Shown: piece by piece, positions 1-7,601 of the stretch | How the letters are laid out: the number at the start of each line of letters is the position of its first letter | Position numbering within the stretch: the stretch's first letter is position 1 | Notes under the pieces: model-generated | What the model saw: the letters and a program-made list of their open reading frames with translations, nothing else | Told to the model about the DNA's origin: nothing | Database searches by the model: none | Made by a program: the position numbers and the translations under genes | Assembly: GCA_036268485.1 (NCBI GenBank) | Contig: DATAUC010000075.1 | Span: forward strand, 1 to 64,000 | DNA from: Bog-473 sp036268485 | GTDB lineage: Bacteria > Actinomycetota > Acidimicrobiia > Acidimicrobiales > RAAP-2 | Reading direction: 5' to 3' | Length of the DNA stretch: 64,000 nucleotides

Positions 1-78
1 ATCCGCCACGACCGCTCCAAAGAGCACGGTGCCTATGCCCGACCCAAGGGAAAGCCCCGCAGACCCAAGGTCGCCTGA
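1..78 (+). CDS. 3' end of an unidentified gene (25 residues, cut by window edge)
   Basis: Frame 1 is open from the first base to a TGA at 76-78 and encodes a very basic tail rich in Arg, Lys and Pro (it ends KPRRPKVA). Nothing in these 25 residues identifies a family. A basic C-terminus followed at once by an imperfect direct repeat and two gene remnants would fit the end of a transposase or integrase, but that is only a guess from context. It could also be a chance open frame. Confidence 0.3.
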   Translation: MRHDRSKEHGAYARPKGKPRRPKVA

Positions 79-90
79 AATTTGAAAAGT

Positions 91-135
91 GTCAAATAGG
101 TACCGGAACTAATTCGTCAAAGGGGTACCGGGACT
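91..135. repeat. Imperfect 20-bp direct repeat around GGTACCGG
   Basis: GTCAAATAGGTACCGGAACT (91-110) and GTCAAAGGGGTACCGGGACT (116-135) match at 17 of 20 positions and are offset by 25 bp. They lie between the end of the first open frame and a DinB-like fragment that lacks its N-terminus. This could be the terminal or subterminal repeat of a mobile element, or a paired binding site. No matching inverted copy was seen nearby. Confidence 0.4.
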
Positions 136-458
136 TGACAACCATCAGCAGCGATGCAGCGTTCGGCGTCCCCTCCTGGGATGAGAATCTCGTCGCCGAG
201 GTCCGCTCCTACGACGACCTCTCTCCTGTCGTGGGATTGATCGCTTTGATTCATGCCGCCCGTAGTTGGCGCACCGCGGCGTTAGAGGCGCCACACAATG
301 TCGAGACGCAGCACCCCGAAGCCGGCACTATCTGCGCCTTTGACGTCGTCCAGCGCAACGCGCACGAGGTGCGACACCACCTCTATGACGTCCAGCGCAG
401 TCTGCCGACGACTATTTCGCCGGAACGAACGTCCCCGTCAGATGCCAGTAGCCCGTGA
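135..458 (+). pseudogene. DinB-like protein fragment, N-terminus missing
   Basis: The frame begins at a TTG inside the direct repeat and contains, at about residues 42-90, a helical segment ending HEVRHHLYDVQRS that resembles the C-terminal metal-binding helix of actinobacterial DinB/damage-inducible superfamily proteins. Such proteins are usually 150-200 residues and the first half is absent here. The last ~18 residues overlap the remnant of an opposite-strand gene and are probably not native. I read it as a truncated remnant left by a rearrangement; the family call is tentative. Confidence 0.4.
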
Positions 459-552
459 AACTGTTGAACGGCCCTCCCACGACCTGGCTGGTCCACGTGA
501 TGACGAAGGCGTGCGTTTTCTCGTTGTAGGTGCCGTTCAGTGCCTTGGTCAG
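412..552 (-). pseudogene. C-terminal remnant of a secreted-type protein
   Basis: The minus strand encodes about 46 residues ending at a TAG (412-414). The text contains ALNGTYNEKTHAFVITWTSQ and ends GYWHLTGTFVPAK, an aromatic, Thr/Gly-rich beta pattern typical of extracellular beta-sandwich proteins rather than a chance frame. Beyond about 552 the sequence loses this character and no start codon with coding quality is found. It is therefore probably the 3' scrap of a gene broken at this position. Confidence 0.35.
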
Positions 553-645
553 ACATCGGCGGGAGACCCTCCTTGCGTAACTCCGACCGTTTTAGTCAAG
601 AAGAGGCGACCGGCGGGGTCCCGGGCCGTGAGGGAAGCTGGGGTC

Positions 646-927
646 GTGGACGCCGGCGAGCACCAAGACGAGGAGCTGGCGCCCGAGGACGAGTTCCCCG
701 TCCGCCGCTTCGAAGCCTGGCGCAAACGGTCCGCCATCGGCGGCATCGCCACCGGAATCGCACTCGGTTTGCAGGAGGTCTTTTACCCCACTGACAACGA
801 ACCGGTGATCACGGCCGAAGCCCCCGGGGACCCTCCCGATGACGGGGAGCGCATGCGGGTGGTGCTCGACCCGGACGATCCCACCAAATCGGTCGTCATC
901 TTTCCGCCCCGCCCCACTTCCGACTGA
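646..927 (+). CDS. Small conserved-looking acidic hypothetical protein (93 aa)
   Basis: The start is taken as GTG 646 because AGGGAAG (631-637) lies 8 bases upstream; an in-frame GTG at 628 is the alternative. The N-terminus is acidic, followed by RRFEAWRKRSAIGGIATGIALGLQEVF, a short amphipathic or weakly hydrophobic helix, and then an acidic, Pro-rich tail ending FPPRPTSD. Small proteins of this layout are common in actinobacteria, but I know no function. It ends about 100 bases before the P450 gene and lies upstream of the P450 operator, so it is probably a separate transcription unit. Confidence 0.55.
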   Translation: MDAGEHQDEELAPEDEFPVRRFEAWRKRSAIGGIATGIALGLQEVFYPTDNEPVITAEAPGDPPDDGERMRVVLDPDDPTKSVVIFPPRPTSD

Positions 928-983
928 ACGCACGCAACCCCGGTTCATTGACCGGATGCCCGATAAGACGTACCATCTCTTCT

Positions 984-1002
984 ATCGGACAGCATGTCCG
1001 AT
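984..1002. promoter_or_regulatory. Perfect 8+3+8 palindrome, candidate TetR operator
   Basis: ATCGGACA-GCA-TGTCCGAT is a perfect inverted repeat with a 3-base centre. It lies 21 bases upstream of the P450 start codon, just ahead of the GAGG ribosome-binding site (1009-1013). A TetR-family gene lies directly downstream of the P450 gene, and TetR dimers commonly bind palindromes of about this size. Repression of the P450-TetR-oxidoreductase unit by the TetR product is inferred. Confidence 0.6.
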
Positions 1003-1023
1003 TCCTAAGAGGAGCCGTCCGAA

Positions 1024-2262
1024 GTGACTGACACCGTGGCTGATGTGACCCCCGTTGATCTGGCGGATTCCCGCTCCTTCGTGGCCAATGTGCCCCACGA
1101 ATGGCTGACCCACCTGCGCCAGCACGATCCGGTGCACTGGGTGACCGAGCCCACCGGTCCCGGCTACTGGGCCGTCACCAAGTACGACGATTGCGTCACG
1201 GTCAACCGGGACTTCGAGCGCTTCAGTTCGGCCGCCAAGGGCACCATGCCCTTCGAACTGAGCGAGGACGAGATCGCCCAGCAGAGCCTGATGATGCTCA
1301 ACATGGATCCTCCGCTGCACACCCGCTACCGCCGGTTGGTCAACAAGGGCTTCACCCCCCGCATGGTGCGCGACCTCGAAGAGAGCATCCACCAAGCGGC
1401 CGACTCCATCATCGATACCGTCATTGAATCCGGCCAGGCCGACTTTGTGACCGACCTCTCGGCCGAGCTGCCATTGCAGGTCATTGCCGAACTGCTGGGT
1501 GTGCCCCAGGAGGACCGCCATCGCATGTTCGACTGGTCGAACCAGATGGTGGGCAGTGAAGACCCCGAATACCAGCTGCAGGCCGAGATGGCCCTGACGG
1601 CGGCCATGGAGCTCTACGCCTATGCGGCCGAACTCTTCTCCAAGAAGCGCATCGATCCCCACGAGGACCTGATGAGCGTGCTCACCACGGTCGAAGTCGA
1701 GGGCGAGCAACTGAGCGAGATGGAACTTGAGCTCTTCTTCCTGCTCCTCACCGTGGCCGGCAACGAGACCACGCGCAACCTGATGTCCGGGGCCATGCAC
1801 ACCTTCTTCCAGAACCCCGACCAGTGGGAGCGCCTGGTGGCCGACCGCAGCCTTCTGCCCACCGCGGTGGAGGAAATGTTGCGCTACGTCTCCCCCGTCA
1901 TGAACTTCCGGCGCACGGCCATGTGTGACAGCGTGCTCAGCGGGACCAAGATCTCAGAGGGCGACAAGGTCGTCTTCTACCATGCGTCGGGCAACCGGGA
2001 TGAGGACATCTTCGAGAACTCGAACGTCTTCGACATCGGCCGCGACCCCAACCCGCACATCGCCTTCGGCGGCGGCGGACCCCATTTCTGCCTGGGGGCC
2101 AACCTGGCCCGCATGGAGATCCGGGTCATGTTCGAGCACCTGCTCGACCGCATGCCCGACATCCACCAGAACGGGGATGTCCAGCGGCTGCAGTCGCAAT
2201 TCATCAACGGGGTCAAGCACCTCCCTGTAGCGTTCACCCCGTCGGCTCGACTGGGTAGCTGA
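1024..2262 (+). CDS. Cytochrome P450, CYP124/125/142-like
   Basis: This is a 412-residue soluble P450. It has the I-helix oxygen-activation motif AGNETT (245-250), the K-helix ExxR (E284-R287) and the haem loop FGGGGPHFCLG with the thiolate ligand Cys356. The segment LNMDPPLHTRYRRLVNKGF is typical of bacterial P450s acting on steroid side chains, terpenoids or branched lipids (CYP124/125/142 groups), although the exact subfamily is not certain by eye. It needs ferredoxin and reductase partners, which are not encoded here. The start is ATG or GTG at 1024, with AGAGGAG 10 bases upstream. It is followed by its probable regulator (TetR) and an F420-type oxidoreductase. Confidence 0.93.
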   Translation: MTDTVADVTPVDLADSRSFVANVPHEWLTHLRQHDPVHWVTEPTGPGYWAVTKYDDCVTVNRDFERFSSAAKGTMPFELSEDEIAQQSLMMLNMDPPLHTRYRRLVNKGFTPRMVRDLEESIHQAADSIIDTVIESGQADFVTDLSAELPLQVIAELLGVPQEDRHRMFDWSNQMVGSEDPEYQLQAEMALTAAMELYAYAAELFSKKRIDPHEDLMSVLTTVEVEGEQLSEMELELFFLLLTVAGNETTRNLMSGAMHTFFQNPDQWERLVADRSLLPTAVEEMLRYVSPVMNFRRTAMCDSVLSGTKISEGDKVVFYHASGNRDEDIFENSNVFDIGRDPNPHIAFGGGGPHFCLGANLARMEIRVMFEHLLDRMPDIHQNGDVQRLQSQFINGVKHLPVAFTPSARLGS

Positions 2263-2293
2263 CCCCCTTCTCGGGGCGGACGAAGGGAGACGG

Positions 2294-2917
2294 GTGGCCC
2301 GACGCGCGCCAGATGCCCTGAAAGAAGTCATCCGGGACTTCCGACGGGAACAGATTGTGGAGACGGCGCGCCGGCTCTTCGGCGAGCGGAGCACGACCGA
2401 GGTCTCCATGGACGAGATCGCCACCGAAGCTGGCGTGGCCCGCTCGACCGTCTACGTCTACTTCGCCACTCGTGACGATCTCCTCCAAGCCTGTGTCCAG
2501 TCGATGTACGACCGGCTCAAGGAGACCATCGCCCCGCTCTTCGAGGACACCGCCTCGCCGCTCGAGCGTCTGGCCGCGCTGATCAGAGGTGTGCTGGATC
2601 GGATCGACGACAGCCCGTCCTTCTTCCGGCTGGCCATGGCCACCCAATCAACGACGACGGCCGCCGGCTCGGCTGCTGTCGGCGGCACGCTCATGTGGAT
2701 CGGCCTCGATGTCATCCGCCTACTCGACGACATCGTCTCCAGCGGGATGGACGAGGGCACCTTCCGGAGCGACCTGGACAAGGACCGGGCCGTGGTGCTG
2801 ATCGGGCAGCAGATTTACGGGGTGCTCTCTGTCCGGGCCGGTGAGCCGGACCCGGTACCGGCGAGCCAGGCCACCGAGGAGATCTGCACCTTCGTGGTGC
2901 GCGGCTTGGGCGGCTGA
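2294..2917 (+). CDS. TetR/AcrR-family transcriptional regulator
   Basis: The 207-residue protein has a typical N-terminal TetR helix-turn-helix at about residues 20-70 (MDEIATEAGVARSTVYVYF), followed by an all-helical ligand-binding domain. It starts at GTG 2294 behind GGGAG. It sits 31 bases after the P450 gene and one base before the next start, so the three genes are probably co-transcribed. The palindrome at 984-1002 is its most likely operator. A fatty-acyl or steroid-like ligand would fit the neighbours, but nothing in the sequence proves it. Confidence 0.9.
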   Translation: MARRAPDALKEVIRDFRREQIVETARRLFGERSTTEVSMDEIATEAGVARSTVYVYFATRDDLLQACVQSMYDRLKETIAPLFEDTASPLERLAALIRGVLDRIDDSPSFFRLAMATQSTTTAAGSAAVGGTLMWIGLDVIRLLDDIVSSGMDEGTFRSDLDKDRAVVLIGQQIYGVLSVRAGEPDPVPASQATEEICTFVVRGLGG

Positions 2918-2918
2918 G

Positions 2919-3800
2919 GTGAAGTTCGACCTGTGGATGCCCACGGCCAGCCCCATGACCACCTTCGACCTGCTCGATGGGGTCGGTCGCCAATCCGAGG
3001 ATCGGGGCGTCTCGACCCTGTGGGTCGGCGAGCACGTCGTGCTCTTCGAGCAGTACGCCAGCAGCTATCCGTATTCGGCCGATGGGAAGATCCCGGCGCC
3101 GCCGGGATCGGGCCTGCTCGAGCCCATCGTCACCCTGTCCTATCTGGCCGCCCGCACGACCACGGTCCGGCTGGGCACCGCCATGTTGTTGCTGCCGCAA
3201 CGCAACCCGGTCTACACGGCCAAGGAGATCTCCACCTTGGACTGGATCTCGGGTGGCCGGGTCGACCTCGGCATCGGTGTCGGTTGGTTGAAGGAGGAGT
3301 TTGACGCCCTCAACGTGCCGTGGCCCCGGCGCGGCGTGCGCACCGACGAGTACATCGAGGTGCTGCGCACGTTGTGGTGCGACGACACGTCGTCGTTCCA
3401 AGGCGAGACCTACACGCTGGCGCCGTGCGAGATGTTCCCCAAACCACTGCAGACGCCACACCCTCCCATCCACATCGGGGGCGAAACCGATGCGGCACTG
3501 CGCCGGGCCGCCCGGGTGTCGCAGGGATGGCACACCTTCAACCGCTCGCCGGCCGAGCTGGCCGAAGGGTTGGCCACGTTGGACCGCTACCTGGCCGAAG
3601 AGGGCCGCACCAGAGACGAGCTGCGCATCACCGTCTGCCCCTACTTCAACGAGCTCACGCCCGACATCGTCGAGCAGTACGCCGAGGCCGGAGCCGACGC
3701 GGTAGCCGCACTGTTCTTCTGCTTCAGCGCCGACGACGTGGAGCAGACCTTCGACGGACTCGAAGCTTGCCGCCAGGCCGCTGCCAAGACCGAGGGCTAG
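2919..3800 (+). CDS. LLM-class F420-dependent oxidoreductase (TIGR03619/Rv2161c-like)
   Basis: This is a 293-residue luciferase-like TIM-barrel enzyme. The N-terminus reads KFDLWMPTASPMT, followed by a TLWVGEH-type strand, VRLGTAMLLLPQRNPV, and GRVDLGIGVGWLKEEF, the usual flavin/F420-binding barrel features. The GTG at 2919 begins one base after the TetR stop and aligns with the conserved N-terminus, so an earlier start is unlikely. The family uses coenzyme F420 in actinobacteria; the substrate is unknown. Co-location with the P450 suggests a role in the same oxidative pathway. Confidence 0.88.
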   Translation: MKFDLWMPTASPMTTFDLLDGVGRQSEDRGVSTLWVGEHVVLFEQYASSYPYSADGKIPAPPGSGLLEPIVTLSYLAARTTTVRLGTAMLLLPQRNPVYTAKEISTLDWISGGRVDLGIGVGWLKEEFDALNVPWPRRGVRTDEYIEVLRTLWCDDTSSFQGETYTLAPCEMFPKPLQTPHPPIHIGGETDAALRRAARVSQGWHTFNRSPAELAEGLATLDRYLAEEGRTRDELRITVCPYFNELTPDIVEQYAEAGADAVAALFFCFSADDVEQTFDGLEACRQAAAKTEG

Positions 3801-3812
3801 CCTCGGTCTTCC

Positions 3813-5420
3813 ATGGTGTCCACTGATACGGAGTTCGGCGTCTTTACCGACGTTGGTCCGTGGGTGCTCGACCTGGACCGACTGCCCTGGAAGGCCGGAC
3901 TCGCCCAGACCAGGCTCGACCTGACAGCCTCGCTGCCCCAACTCATCCGCCGCCGGCGGATTCCACCGGGCGCTCGTGTGGGCACCACCGTGCGCCACCT
4001 GGGTGGCGCCCTGGGACTTTGGTACCTGAAGGAGCGCCGTCAAGGCGGTACCCAGAAGATGGCCGGGATCTCCCGTCGACTACGCGTGGCCGCTGAACAC
4101 CTGGGCCCCACCTACATCAAGCTGGGCCAGATCGTCTCATCGGGCGAAGGTATCTTCCCCACCGAGTTGGTCGAAGAATTCAAACGATGCCGGGACCAGG
4201 TCAAGCCCGAACCCTGGGGGTTGGTCGAGCGCACCATCCGCGAAGAACTGGGACGGCCCATTGACGAGGTCTTCTCCTCCATCGACCACGAACCGCTGGC
4301 CGCGGCATCAATCGCCCAGGTGCATCGAGCCCAGTTGGTCGACGGGACCGAAGTCGTCGTCAAGGTACAGCGGCCCTCGGTGGCCAAGCGCGTGCACCGC
4401 GACCTGGCCGTCATGGCGTGGATCGCCCCGCACCTGGTCGGACGCATCCCCATCGCCGCCCTGGCCAACCCACCGGCCCTGGTGGAGCTTTTTGCCGAGA
4501 CCATCGTGGAGGAACTCGATTTTCGCCTCGAAGCCGAGAACATGCTCGATGTGGCCGCCACCTTCGCCGCACTGGGCCAGCGCGACTTCGTCATCCCCCG
4601 GCCGCACCCGGTATTGGTGACCCGTCGGATGCTGGTCATGGAGCGCCTCAGCGGCTTCAACTTCGCCGATGTGGTGGGCATGCACGACGCCGGTATCGAT
4701 ACCGAAGCCGTGGTGCGCAGCGGCATGATCGGGTTCCTCGAGGGCTGCATGATGCACGGGATATTCCACGGCGATCTGCACGGCGGGAATCTCTTCGTCC
4801 TGCCCTCGGGCAAGACGGCCCTGCTGGACTTCGGCATCACGGCCCGCCTGTCCGAGCGCAAGCGTCTGGCCCTCCTGGCCCTCATCGTGGGCGCCTCCAA
4901 TGGACACATCCCTTCGCAGGTGACTGCCATGCGGGACCTGGGCGCCTTTCCCGAGGACGCCGATATCGACGCGGTCATTGAACAGCTCGGCCTGGACCGA
5001 CCGCCCGTCGATCCCACCTCGTTGACGCCGGACGAGCTCGTCGGCGAACTGCAACGCTCGGTCAAAACCCTCTTGGCCCTGGGCGCCCGCATGCCCAAGG
5101 AGCTGATGCTCTTCGTCAAGAATCTGGTCTTCTTGGACGGGGCCATCGCCACGCTGGCCCCCGACCTCGATCTCTTCGGTGAGATCGAGGCGATCTCTCT
5201 GATGTTCGCCGAGAAGCACGGCGAACGCATCATGCAACAACTCGGTTTGGAGCAGCAGGCCGACTGGGCCCCCGATCTCAGCAGCATCAAAGGGGGCCTC
5301 GGGCTCGACGACGATGTCGAGCGCCTGACCCATCGCGACATTCAGGCTCGGCGGGCGGAAGTACGGGCCAAATTCGAAGGGCGCGGCAACGAGCGACGCA
5401 AGAGGCGCTCCAAGGGCTAG
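3813..5420 (+). CDS. ABC1/UbiB/AarF-family atypical kinase
   Basis: The 535-residue protein carries the UbiB signatures: KLGQ (103-106), the Ala-rich loop AAASIAQVH (163-171) that replaces the P-loop, Lys184 in VVVKVQRP, the catalytic HGDLHGGN (319-326) and the metal-binding DFG (339-341). Family members are atypical kinases or ATPases that support isoprenoid-quinone or lipid metabolism. No clear C-terminal membrane helices are seen. It starts 12 bases after the oxidoreductase and ends 32 bases before the acyl-CoA ligase, so it probably belongs to the same transcript. The substrate is unknown. Confidence 0.9.
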   Translation: MVSTDTEFGVFTDVGPWVLDLDRLPWKAGLAQTRLDLTASLPQLIRRRRIPPGARVGTTVRHLGGALGLWYLKERRQGGTQKMAGISRRLRVAAEHLGPTYIKLGQIVSSGEGIFPTELVEEFKRCRDQVKPEPWGLVERTIREELGRPIDEVFSSIDHEPLAAASIAQVHRAQLVDGTEVVVKVQRPSVAKRVHRDLAVMAWIAPHLVGRIPIAALANPPALVELFAETIVEELDFRLEAENMLDVAATFAALGQRDFVIPRPHPVLVTRRMLVMERLSGFNFADVVGMHDAGIDTEAVVRSGMIGFLEGCMMHGIFHGDLHGGNLFVLPSGKTALLDFGITARLSERKRLALLALIVGASNGHIPSQVTAMRDLGAFPEDADIDAVIEQLGLDRPPVDPTSLTPDELVGELQRSVKTLLALGARMPKELMLFVKNLVFLDGAIATLAPDLDLFGEIEAISLMFAEKHGERIMQQLGLEQQADWAPDLSSIKGGLGLDDDVERLTHRDIQARRAEVRAKFEGRGNERRKRRSKG

Positions 5421-5452
5421 ATCGGCTCCACCGGTCGAGCACAGCATGGGGG

Positions 5453-7120
5453 GTGGTGACGTTGGACAGGGAAAACAAAGAGCCCGTGCTCTCCTACGCC
5501 TCGGGTGACACGTCCGTGCCACTGCTCGAACAGACCATCGGGCGCAATCTCAGGGACACGGTGACCCGTTTCCCTGACAACGAAGCGCTGGTGGACGTGC
5601 CGTCGGGGCGGCGGTGGACCTACGCCGAATTCGGCCGAGATGTCGATGCACTGGCCTCCGGCTTGCTGGCCGCCGGCGTCGCCCCCGGCCAACGGGTTGG
5701 CATATGGGCCCCTAACTGCCCCCAATGGACGTTGCTGCAATACGCCACCGCCACCATGGGCGCCGTGCTGGTCACCATCAACCCGGCCTACCGCACCCAT
5801 GAGCTCGAGTTCGTCCTGCAACAGTCCGGCATCAAGGTGCTGGTGGCCACGCCCGCCTTCAAGGGTTCGGACTACGAGGCCATGATCGAGCAGGTGCGGC
5901 CCCAGTGTCCGTCCGTCGAGCAGGCGGTCTTCATCGGCTCAGAAGAGTGGACCGCGCTGTCCTCGACCCCTCCGGACCGGGTGGCCCTGGACGCAGTGGC
6001 CGGCGGCCTGTCGCCGGAGCAGGCCATCAACATCCAGTACACCTCGGGCACCACGGGCTTCCCCAAGGGCGCCACGCTCAGCCATCGCAACATCTTGAAC
6101 AACGGCTACTTCGTCGGCGAGCTCTGTCGCTACACCGAGGCCGATCGGGTCTGCATCCCCGTGCCCTTTTACCACTGCTTCGGCATGACAATGGGGAATC
6201 TCGGGTGCACCACCCACGGCGCCACCATGGTGATTCCGGCACCGGGATTCGAGCCGGCAGCCACCCTGGCCGCGGTGGCCGCCGAGCGCTGCACCTCGCT
6301 CTACGGCGTGCCCACCATGTTCATCGCCGAGCTGGCCGATGCTGCATTCGACTCGTACGACCTGAGCAGTTTGCGCACCGGCATCATGGCCGGGTCGCCC
6401 TGTCCGGTGGAAGTGATGAAACAGGTGGTGGCCAGGATGGGGATGGACGAGGTGACGATCTGTTACGGCATGACGGAGACATCACCGGTCTCGACCCAGA
6501 CCAGGGTGACCGACACCATCGAGCGACGGGTGGCCTCGGTCGGGCAGGCCCATCCCCATGTCGACATAAAGATCATCGATCCCGACAGCGGCGACACGGT
6601 CCCCCGGGGCGAGCCCGGCGAGTTCTGCACGCGGGGCTATTCGGTCATGGTGGGCTATTGGGACCAGCCGGAGAAGACGGCGGAGGCCATTGACGCCGGT
6701 GCCTGGATGCACACGGGTGACCTGGCCGTCATGGACGCCGATGGATACGTCAACATCACTGGACGGATCAAGGACATGGTGATCCGCGGTGGCGAGAACA
6801 TCTACCCGCGCGAGATTGAGGAGTTCCTCTACTCGCATCCGGACATCCTCGATGCGCAGGTGATCGGCGTCCCTGACCTGAAGTACGGCGAAGAGCTCAT
6901 GGTCTGGGTCAGGCCGCGCGAAGGGGCGGAGCCCATCAGCGCCGAATCGTTGCGCCAGTACTGCACCGGGAAGCTGGCCCATTACAAGATTCCGCGCTAC
7001 GTGCTGGTGGTGGAGGAGTTCCCGATGACGGTGACCGGCAAAGTGCGCAAGGTGGAGATGCGGGAGCGTTCCATCGAGCTGTTGGGACTGGGCGACGCCG
7101 CCGCCGTGACCCACGCCTGA
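5453..7120 (+). CDS. AMP-binding fatty-acyl-CoA ligase (FadD-like)
   Basis: The 555-residue ANL-superfamily enzyme has the P-loop YTSGTTGFPKG (196-206), the GYWDQPEKT and MHTGDLA motifs of the adenylate-binding core, IKDMVIRGGENIYPREIE at the hinge, and the C-terminal catalytic Lys530 in MTVTGKVRK. It would activate a carboxylic acid to its CoA thioester, most likely a medium- or long-chain fatty or side-chain acid. Two adjacent GTG codons (5453, 5456) can start it. Its TGA overlaps the ATG of the following acetyltransferase (TGATG), which implies translational coupling. Confidence 0.92.
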   Translation: MVTLDRENKEPVLSYASGDTSVPLLEQTIGRNLRDTVTRFPDNEALVDVPSGRRWTYAEFGRDVDALASGLLAAGVAPGQRVGIWAPNCPQWTLLQYATATMGAVLVTINPAYRTHELEFVLQQSGIKVLVATPAFKGSDYEAMIEQVRPQCPSVEQAVFIGSEEWTALSSTPPDRVALDAVAGGLSPEQAINIQYTSGTTGFPKGATLSHRNILNNGYFVGELCRYTEADRVCIPVPFYHCFGMTMGNLGCTTHGATMVIPAPGFEPAATLAAVAAERCTSLYGVPTMFIAELADAAFDSYDLSSLRTGIMAGSPCPVEVMKQVVARMGMDEVTICYGMTETSPVSTQTRVTDTIERRVASVGQAHPHVDIKIIDPDSGDTVPRGEPGEFCTRGYSVMVGYWDQPEKTAEAIDAGAWMHTGDLAVMDADGYVNITGRIKDMVIRGGENIYPREIEEFLYSHPDILDAQVIGVPDLKYGEELMVWVRPREGAEPISAESLRQYCTGKLAHYKIPRYVLVVEEFPMTVTGKVRKVEMRERSIELLGLGDAAAVTHA

Positions 7121-7596
7121 TGCCCACCATCCGGCCGCTCGAATCCGGCGACTGGGACAGATGGCTCCCGCTGTGGAACGGGTACCTCGACTTTTACCGG
7201 GCCTCCCTCGGGGAAGCGTTGACCCGTTCGACGTTTGACCGACTGGTGGGGCGGGTCGATGCCATGTTCGGACTGATCGCCGTCGATGAAGGGGGCGGCG
7301 GGGTCGGCCTGGCCCACTGCCTGATCCACCCGACCACCTGGGACACCCGACCATCGTGTTACCTCGAGGACCTGTTCGTGGCTCCGGCGGCCCGGGGTCT
7401 GGACCTGGGTCGAGCGTTGCTGGAGGAAGCCAAGCGGGCATCCACTGACCTGGGGGCGGCCCGGCTCTACTGGCACACCCAGGAGTACAACGGTCGCGCC
7501 CGCTCCCTCTACGACCAGGTGGGCCGCTTGACCTCGTTCGTCTCTACGAACTGTGACCTGAGAATCGGTGACCTGAACACCCAGTCCCTACACTGA
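7120..7596 (+). CDS. GNAT-family N-acetyltransferase
   Basis: This is a 158-residue GNAT protein. The N-terminus reads TIRPLESGDWDRWLPLW, a central strand is followed by CYLEDLFVAPAARGLDLGRALLEEA (acetyl-CoA pyrophosphate loop; the usual RGxG/A is RGLDLG), and YNGRARSLYDQVG near the end matches the last helix. The ATG overlaps the stop of the acyl-CoA ligase by one base. The acceptor substrate cannot be predicted. Confidence 0.85.
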   Translation: MPTIRPLESGDWDRWLPLWNGYLDFYRASLGEALTRSTFDRLVGRVDAMFGLIAVDEGGGGVGLAHCLIHPTTWDTRPSCYLEDLFVAPAARGLDLGRALLEEAKRASTDLGAARLYWHTQEYNGRARSLYDQVGRLTSFVSTNCDLRIGDLNTQSLH

Positions 7597-7601
7597 TCCC
7601 C

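Noticed and set aside
2712..4043. Long open frame on the minus strand opposite the TetR and oxidoreductase genes
   Set aside because: Same antisense composition effect; both plus-strand genes have complete family motifs.
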